DNA from: Prolixibacteraceae bacterium | Lineage (GTDB): Bacteria > Bacteroidota > Bacteroidia > Bacteroidales > Prolixibacteraceae | Length of the DNA: 64,000 nt | Reading direction: 5' to 3' | Assembly (NCBI GenBank): GCA_019856515.1 | Contig: CP082230.1 | Location: 806,001-870,000 of the forward strand | Shown: in pieces, positions 9,657 to 18,292 of the stretch | How positions within the stretch are numbered: the stretch's first letter is position 1 | How the letters are laid out: every line of letters begins with the position of its first letter | Made by a program: the position numbers and the translations under genes | Notes under the pieces: model-generated | Databases searched by the model: none | What the model was told of the DNA's origin: nothing | What the model saw: only the letters and a program-made list of their open reading frames with translations

Positions 9657-9887
9657 ATATTCTTCAGTTTAAATAGATGAAAATACTCGTTTCGGAATGT
9701 GCTGAAAGTACAAAAACCATATGGTATAGCAGATGTTCTTTTGCTAACAGATGTATACTAATGTTAATACGATAGTATCGTTTTAAACATCAGAGTAACA
9801 TCTAATATCAATGAAATGTTTTGTTTGGAATTAAATGTACAAGGATAAAAGCCTACAGAAGGCCTTCAAAAATGAAATAATATGTGG

Positions 9888-10622
9888 CTATTGTATAAAC
9901 AGGGATGGTTTAGGCGTTGCACAGAACCCTCTAACCCTCTCTAATACTAGCATCATGTCTGTCCCTTCAAAGCTAATCGCTTCCGTGGGACAACATTTAA
10001 TACATGCACCACACATTAAACACTGTGAGACCTGAATATCTTTTAACCCTAATTTTTCAGGATGGATCATTGCACAGACTTCTTCACATTGACCACATTC
10101 ACAACATCGGGTGGTGTCTTTCTGGGGTTGTATTGCCGCATGAGATATCAACTCTTTATAGGGATGATTTCCATCAACCTTAATATCGTTCAAATCTCCT
10201 TTTTGAAGTTTATCGATCATCACAGCCGCAAACTTCTCCAATTGGTTCCATTCATCTTTTGTAGGACGTTCTTCAGCAATAGGGTGACTGACTGTCGAAT
10301 AAGAGTGAGGTGATACCATCGCAACAGCACCAATCACATGGTTTTGATGTAACCTTGCCCAATCGTAAAGTTCAAGTACAGCATCATCAATATGTCCATT
10401 ACCATAACTCAAAACAAGGATCACTTTTCTATTTGAAAAAGGATGTTCTTCAAGCCATTGCATATAATCCACAGGCACTCTCCCTTTATAAATAGGACAG
10501 CCAATAAGCACAAGATCATTTAAAACATCTCCTCCTGCATCATCTATTTTCGACATCACAAATTGAGCAATACGCTGGGTATTGCCTGTTGCCGAAAAGA
10601 TATGCATTTGAGAATTTTTCAT
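9888..10622 (-). CDS. EFR1-type flavodoxin-2x[4Fe-4S] ferredoxin protein
   Basis: A 244-residue two-part electron carrier. Residues 1 to about 150 form a flavodoxin-like domain that starts with the FMN phosphate loop FSATGNTQRIA. Residues 173-211 hold two tetranuclear cluster motifs, Cys173/176/179/183 and Cys201/204/207/211. The second ends in the classical CP. This arrangement matches the EFR1 family found in anaerobes. A soluble one- and two-electron shuttle is likely, but the partner is unknown. The gene sits 42 bp after a large structured leader ending in a terminator-like hairpin (10664-10897), so attenuation is a real possibility. Confidence 0.85.
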   Translation of the reverse strand: MKNSQMHIFSATGNTQRIAQFVMSKIDDAGGDVLNDLVLIGCPIYKGRVPVDYMQWLEEHPFSNRKVILVLSYGNGHIDDAVLELYDWARLHQNHVIGAVAMVSPHSYSTVSHPIAEERPTKDEWNQLEKFAAVMIDKLQKGDLNDIKVDGNHPYKELISHAAIQPQKDTTRCCECGQCEEVCAMIHPEKLGLKDIQVSQCLMCGACIKCCPTEAISFEGTDMMLVLERVRGFCATPKPSLFIQ

Positions 10623-10663
10623 ACGATAATGAGATTACTCTGTTTATATAGACTGAATGTAAA

Positions 10664-10897
10664 ATAAATAAAAACTCCCGACCTAGGCAACAATTATATG
10701 TTAATGATAACACCATAAACTATAATTATTATAAGTATCTACTTTCTGGTCGAGAGTTGATCGATAAGACAGAAAGCAGTAGTAAACCAACGTTACTATT
10801 GTCCTCAACGACTCCACTAAGCACCTTAAATGTTAAGGTATGAGGAGGTTTACTATATCATCGATTATCATTGTCCCCTTACGGATGGGACAATATG
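10664..10897 (-). ncRNA. Candidate structured 5' leader / attenuator before the EFR1 gene
   Basis: On the minus strand, in order: an 8-bp hairpin (10887-10894 with 10870-10877), a long-range 8-bp stem (10847-10854 with 10781-10788) enclosing CCTCA/TGAGG and a small ACCTTA/TAAGGT hairpin, a CTTTCTG/CAGAAAG stem around 10741-10775, and an 11-bp stem (10748-10758 with 10672-10682, one G-U) followed by a T-rich tail at 10664-10671. The CTTTCTG stem has the first arm of the final stem in its loop, so the two could be alternatives. It matches no riboswitch class I can recall. An independent small RNA with its own terminator is the main alternative. Confidence 0.45.
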
Positions 10898-10958
10898 AGT
10901 GTAATGATATAAAAATAAATTATAAACTAAAAAGTATTCATATTAAATGTCGAAAAAT

Positions 10959-11573
10959 TTAATCATCATTGAGGGTGGTTTTAGGAAGAGACCAATTATA
11001 TTTAACACTCAATAAACGAATTATAATAATGGTTGCTGTTGTAAGAGGGATTATTAGATTCTCATTACAACCCCAGTAGTGTAGTACGGCATAAAGGATA
11101 CCTCCAATAAGACATGCGGTAGCATATACTTCACGATGAAATATTAAAGGTATATCATTACAAAACACATCACGTAATGCGCCACCAACGACTGCGGTTG
11201 AAACTCCCATCATAATAGCACTATAGGCAGGAAGACCAAAATCTAGACCTTTCTCAATACCAATCACAGTAAATATAGCGATACCAATAGTATCAAATAA
11301 GAACAAGGTTTTCTTTAACCGCAACACATCACGTTTAAAAATAATCGTAACCAAAACCCCTAGCACAATCGCTAGTATATAATTTGGTGTTTGCATCCAT
11401 GTGACAGGAGTACTTCCGATGAGACAATCTCTCACGGTTCCTCCTCCTACGGCAGTAAGAAATGCAATAAAAAGAGCGCCAAACAAGTCAAACCGCTTTT
11501 CCATTGCAGATAAGGTTCCTGATATGGCAAAGGCCATGGTTCCTATTAAATCTAAGATATAAATCAAATCCAT
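10959..11573 (-). CDS. TRIC-type cation channel family protein (YadS/YicG, UPF0126)
   Basis: A 204-residue membrane protein made of two homologous halves of three helices plus a seventh helix. Each half carries the glycine-rich signature: GGGTVRD at residues 43-49 and GGALRD at 130-135. This is the prokaryotic TRIC family; structurally studied members are trimeric monovalent-cation channels, while some bacterial relatives have been linked to glycine uptake. The gene lies 35 bp downstream of a small beta-rich protein gene on the same strand and may share its transcript. Confidence 0.88.
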   Translation of the reverse strand: MDLIYILDLIGTMAFAISGTLSAMEKRFDLFGALFIAFLTAVGGGTVRDCLIGSTPVTWMQTPNYILAIVLGVLVTIIFKRDVLRLKKTLFLFDTIGIAIFTVIGIEKGLDFGLPAYSAIMMGVSTAVVGGALRDVFCNDIPLIFHREVYATACLIGGILYAVLHYWGCNENLIIPLTTATIIIIRLLSVKYNWSLPKTTLNDD

Positions 11574-11608
11574 TCTAGCAGATACATCTAAATCAGTTTA
11601 ACGCCACT

Positions 11609-12004
11609 CTAAAGTTCAGAGATATCGTCACTAATCTTTTCCATTACAAAGACGCCACAAGTCCCTTGGTCATCCATACTGGATCCCACAATTCTTCCTT
11701 CTTGGGTCAAAGTTCCTTCCCATTCATCTAATTCATAATCGATATGCTCAATAGAATAAAGCACTTCAGAACGAACACTACAAAAGGAGAATTGGTTCTC
11801 CTCAACATGACCTTCAATTTGATGTTCAACTACAAATGCGGCATCTCCTTCAATTTGTTCTGTCACTTTAATTTTCCCATAGATTTTGTCTTCGATTACT
11901 TTAAACACAGCAAATCCGGTATCATTTCCTATACCAAAATCCTCATTAAAGCTCCATTTTCCAGCAATTTGCTTAATGACAGATGTCGTTTCTTTTCTTT
12001 CCAT
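11609..12004 (-). CDS. Hypothetical small beta-rich protein
   Basis: I do not recognise a named family. The 131-residue protein has no signal peptide or membrane segment. It is built of alternating strands with features such as AGKWSFNEDFG near the N-terminus and GTLTQEGRIVGSS near the C-terminus, resembling small lipocalin- or avidin-like barrels in pattern only. It is acidic and likely cytoplasmic. It is followed after 35 bp by the TRIC-family gene, suggesting co-transcription. Codon pattern and length make it a credible gene. Confidence 0.65.
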   Translation of the reverse strand: MERKETTSVIKQIAGKWSFNEDFGIGNDTGFAVFKVIEDKIYGKIKVTEQIEGDAAFVVEHQIEGHVEENQFSFCSVRSEVLYSIEHIDYELDEWEGTLTQEGRIVGSSMDDQGTCGVFVMEKISDDISEL

Positions 12005-12248
12005 AAAACTCTTTAAATAAGAACATTAAGATCCTAACTCTTGATTCATTCTTCTTGCTTTTCCAGGGACCAAAGTTACTTTTTTTTCTTTATCTTAGAA
12101 TAAAAATAGAGTTTATTGTCTTTAAAAAATGATGTTATCAAATTGTTAACAGAAATAGACTTTTACTTTTATTTGCATCGATTATTTGGAATAATAACAC
12201 GAAAATAATATGTTTGAAACATAAATCGGAGATCTAAGGTAGATCAGA

Positions 12249-12365
12249 TGATTATGTAGAAGAGAGGAGAGACTAGGCTCAATGAATCTCTGACAACCTA
12301 TTTTGTTCTTATCACATGATGAAAATCAATGACAAAATAAGGTGCCAATACCTAGATCATAATTA
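12249..12365 (+). promoter_or_regulatory. SAM-I riboswitch (S-box)
   Basis: The core features of the S-box are present in order: AGAGAGGAGAGAC on the 5' side, GGCTCAATGAA, then GACAACC, and later AAGGTGCCAATACCTAG, with the closing stem ATTATG (12251-12256) and CATAAT (12358-12363). It lies 165 bp before the aspartokinase start. Downstream, CTCCTCTC at 12444-12451 can pair with GAGAGGAG of the P2 strand, and GCCTTC/GAAGGC (12434-12470) forms another hairpin, but no T-tract follows. Control of translation or a non-canonical terminator is therefore possible. High SAM should repress the methionine genes. Confidence 0.88.
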
Positions 12366-12528
12366 ATGTAACAAATACCCAACTTTATGATCACGAATAA
12401 TAATACAATACGAACGAATACCTCCATGCTATAGCCTTCAGCCCTCCTCTCAAGGAACAGGTTCGAAGGCAATACATTCCCCCATTCGATAGAATAATTT
12501 CATTTTTACAATTTCATTTTTATTTATT

Positions 12529-13899
12529 ATGCCGAATATCGTAGTAAAGTTCGGCGGATCTAATTTGAAAGACAAAGAAGACGTGTCTCGAATCATTAAA
12601 GTGGTTGAGAATTACGGCGAACGTCTTATCATTGTTGTATCCGCATTTTATGGTGTAACCAACTACCTTGAATCTTCATTAGCAACTTTAAAGAAAGGAG
12701 AAGATGTGTCCAGTGCAGTATATCTGTATCTTCAAACGTTAAAAAAAGATGCAGTTGACTACCATATTACGGACGAGGCCTTGCGAGAGAAATGCTGGGA
12801 AGAGATTGATGTCTGTCTTGAAGAACTTACTAATCTTTTAAAAGGTATTTTTCTTACGGCAGATGCATCATTGGCACTATGCGATTTCGTTTTGTCTTAT
12901 GGAGAGAGGCTATCAGCGATATTCTTAGCCCATGTATTGAAACAGAACAAATTAAATGCAGACATCGCTTATCCAGAGAAATTTGGATTGATTACCGATG
13001 GCGTTTACTCCAATGCATCGGTTGATTTTTCAAAAAGCAAAGAGGCCTTAATGAGCTATTTTAGTGAAGCCAAGATATATGTTGTTCCAGGCTTCTTTGG
13101 AGTAAGCACAAAAGGGAAAATAACCTTATTAGGTCGTGGAGGTAGCGACTATTCGGCAGCAGCTATTGCGAAGTGTGTTGAAGCCAAATCATTGGATGTA
13201 TGGAAAGATGTAGAAGGATTCTTAACATCAGACCCAAGGGTAGTTAATCAAACACAGAACATTCAGAGCTTAACTTATGTTGAAGCAGCTGAACTGGCAT
13301 ATTTTGGAGCAAAAATTCTTCACCCAAGATGTGTTGAACCTCTAATTGAGCCATCAATTCCATTAAGACTATTTCATATTCATGGAGCATGTAATGATTC
13401 AAACCCACTAACGGTTATTGGCGGAGAATCAACTGTTAGTGAGACTGTTGTAAAAAGCATCACCCATACCAATGAATTTGGCATTTTGAAGTTAAAAGGT
13501 CCAGGTGTAGGGAGTAAACCAGGGATTCTCTCAGTTGTCACAACGGCATTTAGTGATGCAGGTATAAATATCAATTCAGTGATCACATCACAAATTTCGA
13601 TCAATTTCTTATTGAATAAGAGAGACCTTTCAAGAGCTAAAAGTTTAATTGATCTTTCTCGTCTCCCAAGTGTAATGGATGTTGAAGACATTGATAATGT
13701 TGCAACTATTGCCGCTATCGGCGAAGGTCTTGTCGACAATTATGGTATCGCAGCACGAATATTTACAGCATTAGCAGATCAAAAAATCAACGTTCGCATG
13801 AGCTGCTCATGCGCATCACCCGTAGTGAGCTATTATATTGTGGATGAACGCGACAAATCTAAAGCAATTCAAGCCATGCATAAATCACTTTTTGAATAG
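12529..13899 (+). CDS. Aspartate kinase under SAM riboswitch control
   Basis: A 456-residue monofunctional aspartokinase that phosphorylates aspartate, the first step to lysine, threonine and methionine. The N-terminal kinase domain has KFGGSN (residues 7-12), a later GRGGSDYSAA nucleotide-binding motif and DVWKDVEGFLTSDPR. The C-terminal third contains two ACT-type regulatory segments (from about residue 300). There is no fused homoserine dehydrogenase. Its position behind an S-box and 40 bp before metY suggests that this isozyme is dedicated to methionine supply. Which amino acid inhibits it allosterically cannot be told from sequence. Confidence 0.93.
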   Translation: MPNIVVKFGGSNLKDKEDVSRIIKVVENYGERLIIVVSAFYGVTNYLESSLATLKKGEDVSSAVYLYLQTLKKDAVDYHITDEALREKCWEEIDVCLEELTNLLKGIFLTADASLALCDFVLSYGERLSAIFLAHVLKQNKLNADIAYPEKFGLITDGVYSNASVDFSKSKEALMSYFSEAKIYVVPGFFGVSTKGKITLLGRGGSDYSAAAIAKCVEAKSLDVWKDVEGFLTSDPRVVNQTQNIQSLTYVEAAELAYFGAKILHPRCVEPLIEPSIPLRLFHIHGACNDSNPLTVIGGESTVSETVVKSITHTNEFGILKLKGPGVGSKPGILSVVTTAFSDAGININSVITSQISINFLLNKRDLSRAKSLIDLSRLPSVMDVEDIDNVATIAAIGEGLVDNYGIAARIFTALADQKINVRMSCSCASPVVSYYIVDERDKSKAIQAMHKSLFE

Positions 13900-13939
13900 A
13901 AGACCCCATTAAAAATAAAAACCAAAACCACGTTTAGTT

Positions 13940-15238
13940 ATGACAAAACAACAGAAAAACTTTGAGACGCTGCAGATACATGCAGGAAGACAGACTGACC
14001 CAACCACAAAAGCCTGTGCAACACCAATCTATCAAACGGCAGCCTATGGTTTTGATAGCGACCAACATGCTGTGAATCTTTTTGAACTGAAGGAATTTGG
14101 CAACATATACACCCGTATTATGAACCCAACATCTGATGTGTTCGAACAACGTATTGCTGCGTTAGAAGGTGGTGTTGCAGCGTTGGCTGTCTCTTCAGGG
14201 CATGCGGCTCAGTTCATTGCATTGACCAATATTCTATCAGTAGGTGATAATTTCATCTCCTCTCCTTACCTATATGGAGGTTCGTATAACCAATTCAACA
14301 CAACATTTAAAAGAATTGGTATCGATTGTCGCTTTGCAGACTCCTTAGAACCTGATCAGTTTGAGAAACTAATTGATGAAAACACCAAAGCAATTTATTT
14401 TGAGACAATCGGCAATCCTGGATTTAAAATTCCAGATTTCGAGGCCTTGGTAGCCCTTGCGAAGAAACATGACTTACCTGTAATTGTTGATAATACTTTT
14501 GCAGGAGGAGGCTATTTATGTCGCCCTATTGAATGGGGTGCAAATGTAGTCGTTGAATCTGCAACAAAATGGATTGGCGGACATGGAACCTCTATTGGTG
14601 GTGTGATTATTGATGGAGGAAACTACAATTGGGGAAATGGGAAATTCCCAGATTTCCAAGGAGATCCTAATGATGATCATGCAATGAATTTTGCAGAGAC
14701 ATTTGGTGTAGGAAGTAATTTTGGTAATATCGCATATATCATCAAAGCACGAGTAGAAGGTCTTCGTGATTATGGAACATCAATTTCACCTTTTAATAGT
14801 TTCTTACTAGCACAAGGTCTTGAAACATTATCACTAAGAATGGAACGTCATGTAGGTAACACTCTTGCTCTAGCAGAATGGTTTGATAAGCACCCTGCGA
14901 TCGAATCAGTAAATTATCCTGGACTAAAAAGTAGTCCTGACTATGATTTAGCAAAGAAATATTTACCAAACGGTGCAGGTGGTGTTCTCACTGTTAATGT
15001 TAGAGGAGGTCGTGATGCTGCAAAGAGAGTAGTCGAAAATGTAGAGTTGGCTCAACATTTAGCCAATGTCGGAGATACTAAAACTCTAATTATACAACCT
15101 GCAACAACAACCCATCACCAAATGGATGAAGCTGCACAATTAAAGGCAGGGGTACATCCTGCAATGCTACGTATTTCAGTAGGTCTAGAACATATTGAAG
15201 ATATTATTGCTGATTTTGAACAAGCATTAAATGCTTAG
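13940..15238 (+). CDS. metY: O-acetylhomoserine sulfhydrylase
   Basis: A 432-residue PLP enzyme of the Cys/Met metabolism class. The cofactor lysine is Lys210 in [13 protein letters not shown]. Other hallmarks are [18 protein letters not shown] and the late [10 protein letters not shown] segment. Length and these motifs fit O-acetylhomoserine aminocarboxypropyltransferase, which makes homocysteine directly from O-acetylhomoserine and sulfide, rather than the shorter cystathionine enzymes. It lies 40 bp after the aspartokinase gene and shares its riboswitch. A strong hairpin separates it from metA. Confidence 0.93.
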   Translation: MTKQQKNFETLQIHAGRQTDPTTKACATPIYQTAAYGFDSDQHAVNLFELKEFGNIYTRIMNPTSDVFEQRIAALEGGVAALAVSSGHAAQFIALTNILSVGDNFISSPYLYGGSYNQFNTTFKRIGIDCRFADSLEPDQFEKLIDENTKAIYFETIGNPGFKIPDFEALVALAKKHDLPVIVDNTFAGGGYLCRPIEWGANVVVESATKWIGGHGTSIGGVIIDGGNYNWGNGKFPDFQGDPNDDHAMNFAETFGVGSNFGNIAYIIKARVEGLRDYGTSISPFNSFLLAQGLETLSLRMERHVGNTLALAEWFDKHPAIESVNYPGLKSSPDYDLAKKYLPNGAGGVLTVNVRGGRDAAKRVVENVELAQHLANVGDTKTLIIQPATTTHHQMDEAAQLKAGVHPAMLRISVGLEHIEDIIADFEQALNA

Positions 15239-15251
15239 TCACTTATTATAA

Positions 15252-15283
15252 TACGATTGGTCTCCCTTTCGAGACCAATCGTA
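15252..15283 (+). terminator. Hairpin between metY and metA
   Basis: A perfect 13-bp stem (15252-15264 with 15271-15283) closes the 6-nt loop CCTTTC. It is followed by TCTTTGGTTTCT, only moderately T-rich. It may terminate part of the metY transcripts or protect the message, making metA expression lower than or partly separate from metY. Confidence 0.6.
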
Positions 15284-15357
15284 TCTTTGGTTTCTAAAAC
15301 AGACTCATTCTTGGCCTTAGATTCAATCCACGTCATACCACTAAAAATCAAATAGAG

Positions 15358-16266
15358 ATGCCAATTAAAATACCCAACGGACTACCTGCAATATCACAGC
15401 TTGAACATGAGAACATTTTCGTGATGAATGCCCAGAGAGCTGAAAGTCAGGATATTCGAACGATGCGAATCGCTGTAGTCAACCTTATGCCAGTAAAAGA
15501 AACGACAGAAACGGACCTATTGCGACTTCTCTCAAATACACCATTACAGGTAGAGATCGATTTCATTCGCCTCGAAACCCACCATTCTAAGAACACGAAT
15601 ATTAACCATTTAGACAATTTCTATCGACCATTTAGTTCTGTTAAAGATCAGAAATATGATGGACTTATTGTCACAGGTGCACCGATAGAACACCTTCCTT
15701 TTGAGTCGGTAAGTTATTGGGAAGAGATGAAAGAGGTTTTAGATTGGTCAAAAGACCATGTTACAAGTAGTATGTTTATTTGTTGGGCTTCACAGGCTGC
15801 ACTTTATCATTTTTATGGACTAGAGAAACACCCTCTTAGAAAAAAGCTATCTGGAGTATACCCACATACATTAACATGTCCAACTCATCCTATTTTAAGA
15901 GGTTTTGACGACCTATTCTATATCCCCCATTCGAGAAACAGTGAGGTGAAAGCAGAAGACATTAAGGCATGTTCAGAGCTAGAGATAATCTCGACGTCCC
16001 CTGAGGCTGGTGTCTATATGGTGATGTCTAGAGATAGCCGTCAACTCTTTGTATCGGGACATGCCGAATATGCTCGAAAGACATTAAAACAAGAGTTCGA
16101 TAGAGATCAATTGAAAGGTCTTGAACCGAAGATTCCAGCCAACTATTTTCCAAACAACGACCCTTCAGAAACACCTCAAAAGATATGGGCCTCTCATGCA
16201 CATCTTCTCTTCTCGAATTGGCTAAACTATCATGTTTATCAGCTCACACCATATATATGGAGCTAA
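15358..16266 (+). CDS. metA: Homoserine O-acyltransferase MetA, predicted acetyl-CoA type
   Basis: A 302-residue member of the MetA family (class I glutamine-amidotransferase fold). Visible are the nucleophile Cys142 in FICWASQAAL, the MPVKETTETDLLR segment near residue 45 and a C-terminal SGHAEY with the catalytic His and Glu. Residue 111 is Glu (VTGAPIEHLPFE). In this family Glu111 has been linked to acetyl-CoA use and Gly111, as in E. coli, to succinyl-CoA. O-acetylhomoserine is exactly the substrate of the neighbouring MetY, so context and residue agree. Despite the name, the enzyme should therefore be homoserine O-acetyltransferase. Confidence 0.9.
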   Translation: MPIKIPNGLPAISQLEHENIFVMNAQRAESQDIRTMRIAVVNLMPVKETTETDLLRLLSNTPLQVEIDFIRLETHHSKNTNINHLDNFYRPFSSVKDQKYDGLIVTGAPIEHLPFESVSYWEEMKEVLDWSKDHVTSSMFICWASQAALYHFYGLEKHPLRKKLSGVYPHTLTCPTHPILRGFDDLFYIPHSRNSEVKAEDIKACSELEIISTSPEAGVYMVMSRDSRQLFVSGHAEYARKTLKQEFDRDQLKGLEPKIPANYFPNNDPSETPQKIWASHAHLLFSNWLNYHVYQLTPYIWS

Positions 16267-16502
16267 TAAAAGAGCGACTGTAATGGATTAACATATTGAT
16301 TTAGATGTTTATAATTAGATCATTTAGTTTTGCCATAAATTGAATACACACTTATAACCCGAGTTATTTTGGGTGATGAAGGCTATATATTGATCAATAT
16401 ATCGTTCTAGTTGATTAGATATTTCACGATGCTTAACAAGAATAAAGCTATTTTGTATTTAATCATTTGCAACTAATAGCTGGTTTAGATATCATTGTAA
16501 GG

Positions 16503-16856
16503 ATGGAAATCAGATCAACACATAAGATATCTAATAGGCTGACAACAATGATACTCTCTGTTATCATTGGACTGATTGTGTTTGCATCTAAACCATACAC
16601 AACTCCTGTTGAAAAGAGCTTTTTCTGCAAAAAAAGAGCTTCTTGGATTATTGGAAAGAAGGCAGACAAAGATGCACCCACATCAACAAGTCATGCATTC
16701 TGTCAATCAACAAATATTATCATTGACATTGTAGATATCACTGAAAAACCTAACATAATATATACAGGTGTGTTCCAATATAATATCTTAAAAAATAGAT
16801 TCATAAAAGAAGTTTTTATTGGGATATGCCCTCCTCCTCCAAAGAAGATTGTTTAA
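16503..16856 (+). CDS. Hypothetical small exported or membrane-anchored protein
   Basis: I do not recognise this gene. The 117-residue product from ATG at 16503 has one hydrophobic segment (TMILSVIIGLIVFA, about residues 15-28), so it may be exported or anchored. It is followed by a short lysine-rich domain with two or three cysteines and an unusual PPPPKK motif near the end. It lies 103 bp before the DoxD-like gene on the same strand. The frame could also be read from a TTG at 16467. It is a plausible but unproven gene. Confidence 0.45.
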   Translation: MEIRSTHKISNRLTTMILSVIIGLIVFASKPYTTPVEKSFFCKKRASWIIGKKADKDAPTSTSHAFCQSTNIIIDIVDITEKPNIIYTGVFQYNILKNRFIKEVFIGICPPPPKKIV

Positions 16857-16959
16857 ACTATTATCTAATGATGTTGTTGATTTAACAAGAGGATAAATAT
16901 TCTCATTGTATATCATCACATACTTTTTAAAATTCACTAAAAAACAATCTTCGATTATC

Positions 16960-17958
16960 ATGGAGAACAATCGTAATACATCAATATATCAATCCATTCC
17001 TCTAATATTAAGAGTTGTTATGGGTTGGATCTACTTCTCTGCATTCTGGAGAAGAGTCATTCTTATGAACAAATTAAATCCTGATCTACCAGGATATGTA
17101 GGAGAGAAATTCAATGCTTTTTTACCTAATGCTCTTTTCATAAAACCGATAATACAATGGATGGTCGAAAATCCAGATATGCTTTACCTCGCGATGATTA
17201 TCTTTACGATTACTGAAGCTTTAATAGGGATTGCTTTCTTCTTAGGAATTTTTACTAGACTTGCAGCCCTCGGATCTATCGGTTTGGCAGCAGGAATATT
17301 ATTAGGATCAGGATGGATAGGAACAACATGTCTTGACGAATGGCAAATTGGCGTTTTGTGTATGACTACGGGATTTGTTCTTTTGTTCACCGGAGCAGGA
17401 AACTACTCTTTAGATCATTATCTATCAAAGACGAATTCTCCACTATGCAAATTACCTTTGGCTCCTTTTATTATGGGCTATGATTTTCCCTCTTCTATGT
17501 CTACAAAACTTTCAAAAAGGATAATACTATGGTCTGCAGTTTTTATGGGTATAGTTATGCTTGGGACCAACCAACATTTCCATGGTGGTGTGTGGGGTGA
17601 CTTGCATAATTTAAGTAAAAACCCGAATTATATTATTCAAAATGCCTCTCGAAACAATAATGAGATAAGTTTTGATATCATGAGAGATCAAGGTATTGAC
17701 ACTTATGGCAGCTATATCTTTAGTATAACACTTTACAAAGAGGGTAAAAAAATTAGAACATGGGAAGATAAAAAGCTCGCAAATGCAGTGAAAATTAAAA
17801 ACCACTATATTGCAAAAATTAAAACGGGACCACATGGATTAATCTTACCTCTCGGAGCTAAAGCAACCATTGGTATTGAAAACATTGAAGATGATTTCGA
17901 TCAAATAATAATCGAGGATATCAATGGAAAAACATGGATACTAAACTTCCATAATTAA
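16960..17958 (+). CDS. DoxD-DoxA-like membrane protein (thiosulfate:quinone oxidoreductase-related)
   Basis: Starting at ATG 16960 gives 332 residues. An upstream TTG would add 18 residues without improving the N-terminus. The first ~180 residues form a four-helix DoxD-type domain (LRVVMGWIYFSAFWRR, then MTTGFVLLFTGAGNYSLDHYL). A further helix and a strand-rich domain (from HGGVWGDLHNLSKNP) resemble DoxA. In the archaeon Acidianus these are the two subunits of thiosulfate:quinone oxidoreductase; Bacteroidota often carry them fused. A role in oxidising sulfur compounds is an inference. A hairpin follows 13 bp downstream. Confidence 0.75.
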   Translation: MENNRNTSIYQSIPLILRVVMGWIYFSAFWRRVILMNKLNPDLPGYVGEKFNAFLPNALFIKPIIQWMVENPDMLYLAMIIFTITEALIGIAFFLGIFTRLAALGSIGLAAGILLGSGWIGTTCLDEWQIGVLCMTTGFVLLFTGAGNYSLDHYLSKTNSPLCKLPLAPFIMGYDFPSSMSTKLSKRIILWSAVFMGIVMLGTNQHFHGGVWGDLHNLSKNPNYIIQNASRNNNEISFDIMRDQGIDTYGSYIFSITLYKEGKKIRTWEDKKLANAVKIKNHYIAKIKTGPHGLILPLGAKATIGIENIEDDFDQIIIEDINGKTWILNFHN

Positions 17959-17971
17959 ACTTTAGTTATAC

Positions 17972-18010
17972 TCTTATGGCAAGTTATTCATAACGGATCT
18001 TGCCATAAGA
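17972..18010 (+). terminator. Hairpin after the DoxD-like gene
   Basis: A 12-bp perfect stem (TCTTATGGCAAG with CTTGCCATAAGA) with a 15-nt loop. The following stretch is CTCTTCTTCC, so the T-tract is imperfect. Confidence 0.55.
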
Positions 18011-18292
18011 CTCTTCTTCCAATAAATGCCCATAGTCAAGGATACAAAACAAGGTTGACATCAACATAAATAATCGACATTAAATACTTATCCTGATCTT
18101 AGCTATAAATAATAAGGACATAAAAATGTCCCATTATGTTTCATTAAAGACATAAATTGTTCTAATAATCATTACAGATAGATCAAATCATAACAAAATT
18201 ATCCCATTTACCGTGTGGTCTTTTCAATCCCCTTACTTTTTCACTATTTTTATATGAGATTTCTTAATCGACTAAAATCTTTAAAAATTAAC

